Of a DNA stretch of 8,584 nt, positions 1-6,532 are shown one piece after another; position 1 is the first letter of the stretch; each line of letters starts with the position of its first letter. The position numbers and the translations under genes were made by a program. The stretch comes from an uncultured Prevotella sp. (lineage in GTDB: Bacteria; Bacteroidota; Bacteroidia; Bacteroidales; Bacteroidaceae). The notes under the pieces are model-generated. The model was not told the DNA's origin. It saw only the letters and a list, made by a program, of their open reading frames with translations, and ran no database searches. Location: assembly GCA_900547085.1 (NCBI GenBank), contig URFI01000091.1:1-8584 (forward strand). Direction: 5' to 3'.

Positions 1-206
1 ATCTGTCAAAGAAGAACGATGTCATCGCCAGTGTATGTAAGACCATGAGCTCAGAACTGGAAGCATCTTTGGAAGAAGATAATAAAGAGGAATTGGATCA
101 GCCCGATAGAGAGGGAGAGGATACCATGAACTCTGGGTCAGACAAGACAACTGCTGAAGAGGCTCCATTGGTAGATTTTGATGATGAGTTGGAGCCTAAC
201 GAATAA
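1..206 (+). CDS. gyrA: DNA gyrase subunit A, C-terminal end (partial, 5' end outside window)
   Basis: The reading frame is open from the window edge (first full codon at 3) to a TAA at 204-206 and encodes 67 residues. It starts LSKKNDVIASVCKTMSSE, which resembles the end of the last beta-pinwheel blade in Bacteroidota GyrA. A low-complexity acidic tail rich in Glu and Asp follows, ending DFDDELEPNE. Variable acidic tails are normal at the GyrA C-terminus, where they modulate DNA wrapping. GyrA is the cleavage-religation subunit of the enzyme that introduces negative supercoils using ATP hydrolysed by GyrB. From memory, Bacteroidota gyrA is often followed by a secreted TPR protein, as here. 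The catalytic domain is not in the window, so the call rests on a short motif plus context; another protein with an acidic tail remains possible. The next gene starts 27 nt downstream with no terminator between, so co-transcription is likely. Confidence 0.68.
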   Translation, partial: LSKKNDVIASVCKTMSSELEASLEEDNKEELDQPDREGEDTMNSGSDKTTAEEAPLVDFDDELEPNE

Positions 207-233
207 AAATAAACCTTTAAAAATAACGAAATT

Positions 234-1460
234 ATGAAAAAATTAATGTTGATGGCTTTGATGGCACTGGGTGCCTCAACGTCTTTTGCCGGTGACAGTG
301 ACGCGTTAAAGGCTATCATGTCTGCAAAAACATTTGTTGAAGCAGAGAATTTGGTCAAGTCAAATTTATCACAATTGGCAAACAATGAAGAAAAAGCAAA
401 AGCTTATAATAAGCTAGTCGACCTTGCTATGCAAAAAGTGAACAAAGAGCAGAGTATCATTGAGAAGAATATGCTTAGTCAACAGCTTAAACAGGGTGAA
501 CAGCAACAATATGATACTGTGGGGTATTATGATGCACTCTACCACGCAATAAATGCTGGTATTGAGGCAGACAAATACGATATGATGCCCAATGCGAAAG
601 GAAAGGTAAAACCTAAGTTTCACAAGGACAATCAAAATCGTTTGTACAACTTACGCCCTCAGTTGATTAATGCTGGACAGGACGCTGGAACTAAGAATGA
701 TCAGCAAGGAGCTTTGAAGAACTTCGGTCTGTATGTATCTTCGTCTCAAGCTAATTTGTTTAAGGATGTTGCTAACAAACCTGCTTATGATCAATATCTT
801 GGAGAGGTGGCGCGTGTAGCAGCTGTATATGCCTTCCAAGATAAGAAGGTTGATTTGGCAAACCAATATGCAGATGTAGCCTTGCAGGATACAGCAAAGG
901 ATGTGCATAAGGAGGCATTGAACTTGAAGTCGTATCTCATCACACAAGGGCTCACATCAAAATCAGACTCGTTGAAAGCTATTGAAAGTTTGAAAGAACT
1001 GTATGTAAAAGAAAAGGGTAATGAGCAAGTGTTCAGCGCGTTAAGTGCCATGTATAACGGCATGGACAACAAAGAAGAGTTGAATAAATTGGTTGCTTCT
1101 AAACTGCAAGAAGATCCCAACAATTTCAGTGCTTTGGCAATGAAAGCTCAAATTGCAATGAATGCTAGTCAGTGGGATGAAGCTATTGAAGGCTATAAGA
1201 AAGCGGTATCTGTGAACGCCAAGGATCCACTTGTATACACTTATCTTGGGTTCTGTATCAATTCAAAAGCACAAGGTTTGAATAATGCTGCCGAGCAAAA
1301 GAAACTCTATACAGAATCAGTTGGCTATCTGGAAAAAGCTCGTGACCTTGATCCCGATAAGAGTCGTGCAAACTGGAGCTATCCATTATATCAGTGCTAT
1401 TACTCGCTCTACGGTGCTGAAGACAGTAGAACGAAAGAAATGGAGAATTTGAATAAATAA
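234..1460 (+). CDS. Secreted tetratricopeptide-repeat protein (paralogue 1)
   Basis: This encodes 408 aa. The first 19-20 residues form a classical Sec signal peptide: KK, then a hydrophobic Leu/Met/Ala stretch, with likely cleavage after SFA at residue 19. There is no lipobox, so a soluble periplasmic protein is expected. The mature part is alpha-helical and rich in Lys, Gln, Asn and Ala. The clearest TPR-like helix pairs are at about residues 298-331 (ALAMKAQIAMNASQWDEAIE) and 332-375, and degenerate helical units precede them. A conserved block at 117-147 (PN.KG, then LRPQLINAG) and the C-terminal motif NWSYPLYQCYYSL (380-392) recur in the next gene. TPR arrays mediate protein-protein contacts; the partner is unknown. 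The ATG at 234 is chosen because it gives a complete signal peptide. The gene lies 27 nt after the probable gyrA and is followed by a strong terminator. The exact function is not recognisable. Confidence 0.85.
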   Translation: MKKLMLMALMALGASTSFAGDSDALKAIMSAKTFVEAENLVKSNLSQLANNEEKAKAYNKLVDLAMQKVNKEQSIIEKNMLSQQLKQGEQQQYDTVGYYDALYHAINAGIEADKYDMMPNAKGKVKPKFHKDNQNRLYNLRPQLINAGQDAGTKNDQQGALKNFGLYVSSSQANLFKDVANKPAYDQYLGEVARVAAVYAFQDKKVDLANQYADVALQDTAKDVHKEALNLKSYLITQGLTSKSDSLKAIESLKELYVKEKGNEQVFSALSAMYNGMDNKEELNKLVASKLQEDPNNFSALAMKAQIAMNASQWDEAIEGYKKAVSVNAKDPLVYTYLGFCINSKAQGLNNAAEQKKLYTESVGYLEKARDLDPDKSRANWSYPLYQCYYSLYGAEDSRTKEMENLNK

Positions 1461-1480
1461 TAATACTATTAATAATCTTA

Positions 1481-1520
1481 ATGTGGAGGATGTATCGTGA
1501 GGTATATCCTCCACGTTTTT
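1481..1520 (+). terminator. Rho-independent terminator after TPR paralogue 1
   Basis: GTGGAGGATGTA (1483-1494) pairs with TATATCCTCCAC (1503-1514) to form a 12-bp stem with a single G-U wobble (1492 with 1505). The loop is 8 nt (1495-1502). The stem is followed by G and five T residues (1516-1520). It lies 22 nt after the TAA of the TPR gene, which fits termination of the gyrA-TPR transcript. Confidence 0.9.
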
Positions 1521-1603
1521 ATATGATTGCAAAACTTTATTTATCCCTTTGCAAATAATGTTAAGTTTATAGTAATAAATGTAGAGGATATTAACTTTTT
1601 CCG

Positions 1604-1611
1604 TATATTTG
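1604..1611 (+). promoter_or_regulatory. Bacteroidota-type -7 promoter element for TPR paralogue 2
   Basis: TATATTTG matches the Bacteroidota sigma-ABfr -7 consensus TAnnTTTG exactly. Its left flank, TTAACTTTTTCCG (1591-1603), is also typical of these promoters. The expected -33 TTTG at about 1579-1585 is poorly matched (AATGTA). Transcription would begin a few bases downstream, giving a 5' leader of about 100 nt before the ATG at 1718. The position between a strong terminator and the next gene supports a new transcription unit. Confidence 0.6.
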
Positions 1612-1717
1612 CAGAAATAAGAGTTCAATATTCAGAAATTATTCATCACTTTTGCTAAATACATCATCTCACTAGAGATTCTTAAAAGAGCTGATTAATT
1701 TATAATAGTTGATTAAT

Positions 1718-2926
1718 ATGAAAAGATTGATACATATTTTCCTTTTACTTATCATAGTTGTTTGTTCAGTGCAAGCACAGAGAAAAGATATATCTCAGGC
1801 TAGACAATGGATTAAACATGGTAATAATCTGGAAAAAGCAGAAAATTCCATGAGTAATTTGTTGAAAGACTCCACGAACAGAAATAATAAGAAAATATGG
1901 ATAACACTGTTCGAAGCTGTCAAAAAGCAGTATGAGCAGGGAAATGAAAAGCTGTATTTAAAGCAAAAGTACGATACGGCTAAGTTATTTTCATTGGGAA
2001 AAAAAATGTTTGATGTTTTGCAAGCTTTCGACTCTATTGATGCGACACCCAACAAAAAAGGAGTCATTAAAATAGAATACAGAGATGAACATGCTCAGTT
2101 CTTAAACCAAATCAGACCCAACCTTTTCAATGGCGGAGCCTATTTCATGCTGAAGCATAAGTATCAAGAAGCTTATGATATGTATGACGCATACATCAAT
2201 TGCGCGTATCAACCTTTGTTCAAGAAGTATGACTATATGAGACGTGACAAGTTGATGCCCGAGGCTTCTTATTGGGCGGCCTACAATGCTTACAAGCTCA
2301 AGAACCACCAATCAACCTTGAAACACACTCCTTTAGCATTGAAGGATACAACTCACTACGTTTACATGCTACAATATTTGGCGCAAACGTATAAGGAAAT
2401 GAGCGATACTACCTTGTACTTAAAGACATTGGAAGAAGGATTCTCATCACATCCTGACTTTCCGTTCTTCTTTCCACGGCTGGTAGACTATTATGTGCAG
2501 AATCATCGCTTCGACAAAGCACTGCACGTCATCAATCAAGCTATATCTGTCGACAGCACCAATCAGATTTATCGGTTTGCAAAGAGTACGGTGTTGCTGA
2601 ATACGGGACAATATGACGAATGTATAGAAATATGTGACGGATTGATTGCAGAGAATGATAGCATGATGGAACCTTATTTAAATGCTGGGCTGGCCTATTT
2701 TAATCAAGCTGTTATTTTGGACAAAGAGTTGCAGGTATCAAAGCAGCATAGACAAATGATTTTAAATGATTATCGTAAGGCTTTGCCCTATCTCGAACGA
2801 TACCGACAACTGGCTCCTGACATGAAAGAGCGTTGGAGCCTCCCGCTCTATACTATTTACCTAAATCTGAATATGGGTAAAGAGTTTGATGAGATTGATA
2901 AAATTATAAACGCAAAGAAGGGGTGA
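1718..2926 (+). CDS. Secreted tetratricopeptide-repeat protein (paralogue 2)
   Basis: This encodes 402 aa from the ATG at 1718. An in-frame TTG at 1709 would add only three residues (MIN) and is less likely. The N-terminus is a Sec signal peptide: KR, a long Leu/Ile/Val core, then probable cleavage at VQA-Q (about 20/21). Cys16 is preceded by Val rather than Gly, Ala or Ser, so a lipoprotein is unlikely. The rest is predicted helical and Tyr/Lys-rich, with degenerate TPR units; the clearest span about 249-281 and 283-315. It shares with the upstream gene the PN.KG...RP.L.N.G block (110-140) and the terminal motif ERWSLPLYTIYLNL (371-384), so the two are diverged tandem paralogues. Its stop codon is 2 nt before the helicase ATG, implying co-transcription and probably coupled translation. 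The partner and role are unknown; scaffolding in the periplasm is an inference. Confidence 0.82.
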   Translation: MKRLIHIFLLLIIVVCSVQAQRKDISQARQWIKHGNNLEKAENSMSNLLKDSTNRNNKKIWITLFEAVKKQYEQGNEKLYLKQKYDTAKLFSLGKKMFDVLQAFDSIDATPNKKGVIKIEYRDEHAQFLNQIRPNLFNGGAYFMLKHKYQEAYDMYDAYINCAYQPLFKKYDYMRRDKLMPEASYWAAYNAYKLKNHQSTLKHTPLALKDTTHYVYMLQYLAQTYKEMSDTTLYLKTLEEGFSSHPDFPFFFPRLVDYYVQNHRFDKALHVINQAISVDSTNQIYRFAKSTVLLNTGQYDECIEICDGLIAENDSMMEPYLNAGLAYFNQAVILDKELQVSKQHRQMILNDYRKALPYLERYRQLAPDMKERWSLPLYTIYLNLNMGKEFDEIDKIINAKKG

Positions 2927-2928
2927 CC

Positions 2929-4247
2929 ATGAGTGTTGATATTAATTTAAACAAACTGGGTATTGATGAATTAAGCCCTATGCAGCAAGAAGCATCTCGG
3001 TTCATATTGGGTGGGCAGGCAGATGTTGTCATCTTGTCTCCTACGGGATCGGGTAAAACATTGGCTTATTTACTGCCGTTGATACAAAAAATAGAGGTAT
3101 CAGGCGATGAGCTGCAAGCTGTAGTCATCGTGCCAAACAGAGAGTTGGCTCTTCAGTCATCAAGTATCTTGAAAGCTTTGTCTACGCCCGTACGTTCTTA
3201 CGCTTGTTATGGCGGTCGGCCAGCTATGGATGAGCACAAACAGTTGAAACAGATTCAACCTCAAATCATATTTGCCACACCTGGCCGACTCAACGATCAT
3301 CTTAGCAAAGGAAACATCGTCACAGAAAACAAACAATATGTCGTGATAGATGAGTTCGACAAATGTCTTGAAATGGGATTCCAGGATGAAATGAAGGAGG
3401 TGTTGGCGCAACTGCATGCAGTCAAGCAACGAATACTCCTATCGGCAACAGATGCCGACTCCATCCCAGAATTTGTCAATGTAAACCGTCTGCAGCGTTT
3501 GGATTATCTGGATGAGGATAATGCCACAAATCAGATTCAAATCTTTGCTGTATCCAGTCCTGACAAAGATAAATTGGAAACCTTGTCCAAGTTGTTGCTC
3601 ACTTTTGACAATCAAAGTAGTATCGTCTTTGTCAATTACCGAGATAGTGCCGAGCGAATTCATGGATACTTGCAGGAACATAGATTTTCCTCCACGGTTT
3701 TCCATGGAGCGCTTGACCAAAACAACGTGAAGATTCACTCTATCAATTTTCTAATGGTTCCGTCAATGTCTTGGTCAGTACCGACTTGGCTTCTCGTGGA
3801 CTTGACATTCCCGATGTAAGTAATATCGTTCATTATCATTTGCCTGAACATGAAGATGGCTACATACATCGAATAGGAAGAACGGCCCGATGGGACAAAA
3901 TAGGAAAAAGCTTTCTCATCATCGGACCAACGGAGAGCATTCCTGAATTTATCTCTTCTGACATCACGAACTTTGACTTTCCAGTACAACTTCCACCAGT
4001 TCCCATGGAACCCAAAATGGCTACATTGTACATCGGAAAAGGAAAGAAAAATAAAATCAGTAAGATGGATGTCGTGGGATTCTTGTGTAAGAAATGTGGT
4101 TTGAAATCAACAGAAATCGGACGTATCGATGTTAAAGACTATTATGTATATGTAGCCGTGGTTCGAAATAAGTTGCAACAAGTTCTCCAGCTGTCCAAAG
4201 GTGAAAAAATCAAGGGAATAAAGACTTTGGTAGAGCCAATTTTATAA
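2929..4247 (+). pseudogene. DEAD-box RNA helicase, DbpA-like, split by a one-base frameshift
   Basis: The first frame (2929-3819) carries the Q-motif region (SPMQQEA, residues 16-22), motif I SPTGSGKT (37-44), Ia PNRELAL (69-75), TPGR (117-120), motif II as DEFD (141-144), SAT (172-174) and motif IV SIVFVNY (231-237). After FHGALDQ (residue 264, nt 3720) this frame becomes nonsense and stops at 3819. The -1 frame continues KQREDSLYQFSNG, motif V STDLASRGLDIP, motif VI HRIGRTAR and a C-terminal DbpA-type RNA-binding domain (TLYIGKGKKNKIS to the stop at 4247). One extra A in the AAAA run at 3719-3722 would join them into about 439 aa, the expected family length. Such helicases are ATP-dependent and usually act in rRNA or ribosome assembly. 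The ATG at 2929 follows a purine-rich AAGAAGGGG (2915-2923); the GTG at 2923 overlaps it and is rejected. The break may be a real mutation, a sequencing error or, less likely, recoding. Confidence 0.88.
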
Positions 4248-4282
4248 AAAAAGAGGCTTTGCGCAAAAAAAATGCATTAATA

Positions 4283-4314
4283 TTTTTTTCTTTCAGACTA
4301 ATGTCGTAAATTAG
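4283..4314 (+). promoter_or_regulatory. Probable Bacteroidota promoter for serC
   Basis: TAAATTAG (4307-4314) matches the -7 consensus TAnnTTTG at all but one position and sits in a typical context (GTCG before, CCCCC after). A T-rich stretch at 4283-4289 lies 20 nt upstream, where the -33 TTTG is expected. The predicted leader is about 40 nt, ending CAATTAAT directly before the ATG at 4361. It lies downstream of the helicase stop, consistent with the serine genes forming a separate unit. Confidence 0.5.
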
Positions 4315-4360
4315 CCCCCAAATAAGACAAACATTTATTTCTACTAACTAATCAATTAAT

Positions 4361-5428
4361 ATGAAAAAGTACAATTTTAATGCAGGTCCATCAATCCTCC
4401 CTCGTGAGGTGATTGAAAACACAGCGAAACAAATTCTTGATTTTAATGGTAGCGGACTCTCTCTGATGGAGATTAGTCACCGTGCAAAAGACTTTCAGCC
4501 TGTTGTTGACGAGGCTGTAGCTTTGATTAAAGAGTTGTTGCAGATACCAGAAGGCTATGCAGTTATCTTCTTAGGTGGTGGTGCATCGTTGCAGTTCCAC
4601 ATGATTCCTAACAACTTCTTTGTGAAGAAGGCTGCCTACCTGAATACAGGTACATGGGCTAAAAAAGCTTTGAAAGAAGCAAAGTTCTTCGGAGAAGTAG
4701 TAGAAGTAGCTTCTTCCGCTGACAAGAACTATTCTTATCTTCCTAAAGGATGGAGCGTACCTGAAGATTGTGATTATTTCCACATTACTTCTAACAACAC
4801 CATCTACGGTACAGAGATTCGCAAAGACTTGGATGTAAAGGTGCCACTCATTGCAGATATGTCATCAGATATATTTAGTCGTCCAATTGATGTTGCTAAA
4901 TATGCATGCATCTACGGTGGAGCACAGAAGAACTTGGCTATGGCTGGTGTTACATTCGTTATCGTTAAGGAAGACATGTTAGGCAAGACCGGACGTGAAA
5001 TACCTACGATGCTGGATTATCGCACGCACATCGAGAAGGGTTCTATGTTTAACACTCCTCCTGTTGTTCCTATCTATTCAGCTCTTGAAACATTACGTTG
5101 GATTAAAAAGAACGGCGGTGTAGAAGCGATGGATAAGTTGGCTCACGAAAGAGCAGACTTGTTGTATGCTGAAATCGACAGAAACAAACTGTTCAAGGGT
5201 ACTGTTGCTGAAGAGGATCGCTCATTGATGAACATCTGCTTTATCATGAATGATGAATACAAGGATCTTGAAAAACCATTCTTCGAGTTCGCTACCGAAC
5301 GTGGTATGGTTGGTATCAAGGGACACCGTTCTGTTGGAGGTTTCCGTGCAAGTTGCTACAACGCAATGTGTGTTGATGGTGTGAAAGAGCTGATCGCTTG
5401 CATGAAGGAATTCGAAGACAAACATTAA
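4361..5428 (+). CDS. serC: Phosphoserine aminotransferase
   Basis: SerC is a cytoplasmic PLP enzyme of fold type I. It transfers the amino group of glutamate to 3-phosphohydroxypyruvate, giving O-phosphoserine in the second step of serine synthesis; many members also serve pyridoxine synthesis. The 355-aa length is standard. Visible family signatures are the N-terminal FNAGPSILP (6-14), the cofactor phosphate-binding loop FLGGGASLQF (70-79), GTWA with the ring-stacking Trp99 (97-100), ADMSSD (165-170) with Asp166 facing the pyridine nitrogen, and YGGAQKN with the Schiff-base Lys190 (185-191). The substrate-binding C-terminal segment GHRSVGGFRASCYNAM (331-346) is intact. The start is unambiguous because the FNAGP motif begins at residue 6. 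serA follows after a 181-bp structured gap, so both genes of the phosphorylated pathway lie in order on one strand. Confidence 0.97.
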   Translation: MKKYNFNAGPSILPREVIENTAKQILDFNGSGLSLMEISHRAKDFQPVVDEAVALIKELLQIPEGYAVIFLGGGASLQFHMIPNNFFVKKAAYLNTGTWAKKALKEAKFFGEVVEVASSADKNYSYLPKGWSVPEDCDYFHITSNNTIYGTEIRKDLDVKVPLIADMSSDIFSRPIDVAKYACIYGGAQKNLAMAGVTFVIVKEDMLGKTGREIPTMLDYRTHIEKGSMFNTPPVVPIYSALETLRWIKKNGGVEAMDKLAHERADLLYAEIDRNKLFKGTVAEEDRSLMNICFIMNDEYKDLEKPFFEFATERGMVGIKGHRSVGGFRASCYNAMCVDGVKELIACMKEFEDKH

Positions 5429-5465
5429 TCAATCACAAACTACACACTAGTTATGATTTACGAAT

Positions 5466-5540
5466 AGGCTAAAATAAGGAAATTAGGCGAGCTTAATAAT
5501 TCAGTTTGCCTAATTCAGCCTTATTTTAGCCTGTTTGTTT
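5466..5540 (+). terminator. Long imperfect hairpin after serC (terminator or attenuator)
   Basis: AGGCTAAAATAAGG (5466-5479) pairs perfectly with CCTTATTTTAGCCT (5519-5532). After a small 1x3 internal loop, AATTAGGC (5481-5488) pairs with GCCTAATT (5508-5515). The result is 22 bp of paired stem around a 19-nt loop. It is followed by GTTTGTTT (5533-5540), a weak U-tract. It lies 37 nt after the serC stop. It could terminate serC transcripts partly, protect the serC mRNA 3' end, or act in both directions. The stem itself is certain; its function is inferred. Confidence 0.6.
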
Positions 5541-5549
5541 ATCAATTCA

Positions 5550-5579
5550 TGCGTAATCACCTCTTGATGTGATTGCGTA
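5550..5579 (+). promoter_or_regulatory. Second hairpin in the serA leader, followed by a palindrome
   Basis: CGTAATCAC (5552-5560) pairs with GTGATTGCG (5569-5577) with one G-U wobble around an 8-nt loop; two weaker flanking pairs extend it to 5550-5579. No U-tract follows, so it is not a simple terminator. Immediately after it, GTTAATTAAC (5580-5589) is a perfect 10-bp palindrome, 20 nt before the serA ATG. These may form a leader control element or protein-binding site; no known riboswitch class is recognised. Confidence 0.4.
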
Positions 5580-5609
5580 GTTAATTAACCCATTCAATAT
5601 TCTAAACAA

Positions 5610-6527
5610 ATGAAAGTACTTATTGCTACAGAAAAACCTTTTAATGGAAAGGCAGTTGAGGCTATTAAAAAAGAGTTGGAAAGCCAGAATCATTGCGTTG
5701 AACTGTTAGAGAAATACACTTCTACCGATGAACTCAAAGAAGCTGTTAAAGATGCAGAGGCGATGATTGTTCGTTCTGATAAAATAACAAAAGAAATCCT
5801 TGATGCTGCTCCAAAACTTAAAGTTGTTGTTCGTGCAGGTGCTGGTTACGATTCTATTGACACCGCTTATGCCAAAGAAAAAGGTATTGTTGTAGAAAAT
5901 ACGCCAGGTCAGAACTCTAATGCAGTTGCCGAATTGGTATTTGGCTTGTTGATTTATATGTCTCGTAGCTGCTTCTCCGGAAAATCAGGTTGTGAGCTGA
6001 AAGGAAAGAAATTAGGTATCCTGGCTTTTGGTAACATTGGACGTCATGTAGCTCGTATCGCCAATGGTTTTGGTATGGAGGTATATGGCTTCAGCCGTTC
6101 ACATGCAGAGAATCCTAAAAAAGAAGATGGCGTTCAGTTCGTAGCTACTAAAGAAGAGCTTTTCAAGCTATGTGATATTGTCAGTGTACACCTTCCTTCC
6201 AATGAACATACAAAACAAAGTGTTGGTTACGATGTTGTTAACTTGATGAAGAAGGGTGGCATCTTGGTGAATACAGCTCGCAAGGAAGTTATCAACGAAC
6301 CAGAATTGTTGCGTTTAATGGGTGAACGTGAAGATCTTAAATTTGCAACAGACATCAAGCCAGACGCTGATGCAGAATTTGCAAAGTTCGAGGGTCGTTA
6401 TTTCACTACTCCTAAGAAGATGGGCGCACAGACTGCAGAAGCCAACGCAAATGCAGGAATTGCTGCCGCACAGCAAATCAATGCTTATTTCAAAGACGGT
6501 TGCACAAAATTCCAAGTTAACAAGTAA
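5610..6527 (+). CDS. serA: D-3-phosphoglycerate dehydrogenase, short form with Lys-type active site
   Basis: SerA oxidises 3-phosphoglycerate to 3-phosphohydroxypyruvate, the first committed step of serine synthesis, in the cytoplasm. At 305 aa it has only the substrate- and nucleotide-binding domains. The ACT and ASB domains of long SerA are absent, so direct serine feedback through an ACT domain is not expected. Visible motifs are VVRAGAGYDSID (73-84), the Rossmann turn LGILAFGNIGR (135-145) with Ala139 where the first Gly of GxGxxG is usual, VSVHLPSNEHT (191-201), and NTAR with catalytic Arg224. The usual catalytic His (TPHxGG) is replaced by Lys269 in TTPKKMGAQT (266-275). The partner Glu region reads DIKPDADAEF (248-257) with only Asp in place. 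Lys/Asp substitution is known to me in Bacteroidota and Entamoeba enzymes, so the protein is probably active. DUF1015 begins 5 nt downstream. A generic 2-hydroxyacid dehydrogenase is less likely given the serC neighbour. Confidence 0.94.
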   Translation: MKVLIATEKPFNGKAVEAIKKELESQNHCVELLEKYTSTDELKEAVKDAEAMIVRSDKITKEILDAAPKLKVVVRAGAGYDSIDTAYAKEKGIVVENTPGQNSNAVAELVFGLLIYMSRSCFSGKSGCELKGKKLGILAFGNIGRHVARIANGFGMEVYGFSRSHAENPKKEDGVQFVATKEELFKLCDIVSVHLPSNEHTKQSVGYDVVNLMKKGGILVNTARKEVINEPELLRLMGEREDLKFATDIKPDADAEFAKFEGRYFTTPKKMGAQTAEANANAGIAAAQQINAYFKDGCTKFQVNK

Positions 6528-6532
6528 ACACC

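Noticed and set aside
1709..1717. An in-frame TTG that would extend TPR paralogue 2 by three residues.
   Set aside because: The ATG at 1718 gives a normal signal peptide beginning MKRL, and TTG starts are rare.
3715..3725. Programmed -1 ribosomal frameshift in the helicase.
   Set aside because: The reading-frame heptamer around CAA AAC does not fit X XXY YYZ; a one-base deletion or sequencing error is simpler.
3512..3730. A + strand open frame of 72 codons inside the helicase gene.
   Set aside because: It lies in a third frame, has no recognisable motifs, and the overlapping helicase motifs explain the region.
4258..4289. Palindrome TTTGCGCAAA (4258-4267) and an all-A/T stem (4266-4273 with 4282-4289) after the helicase, as a possible terminator.
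   Set aside because: The palindrome has no loop and the second stem has no G-C pairs; the T tract is better explained as the upstream part of the serC promoter.
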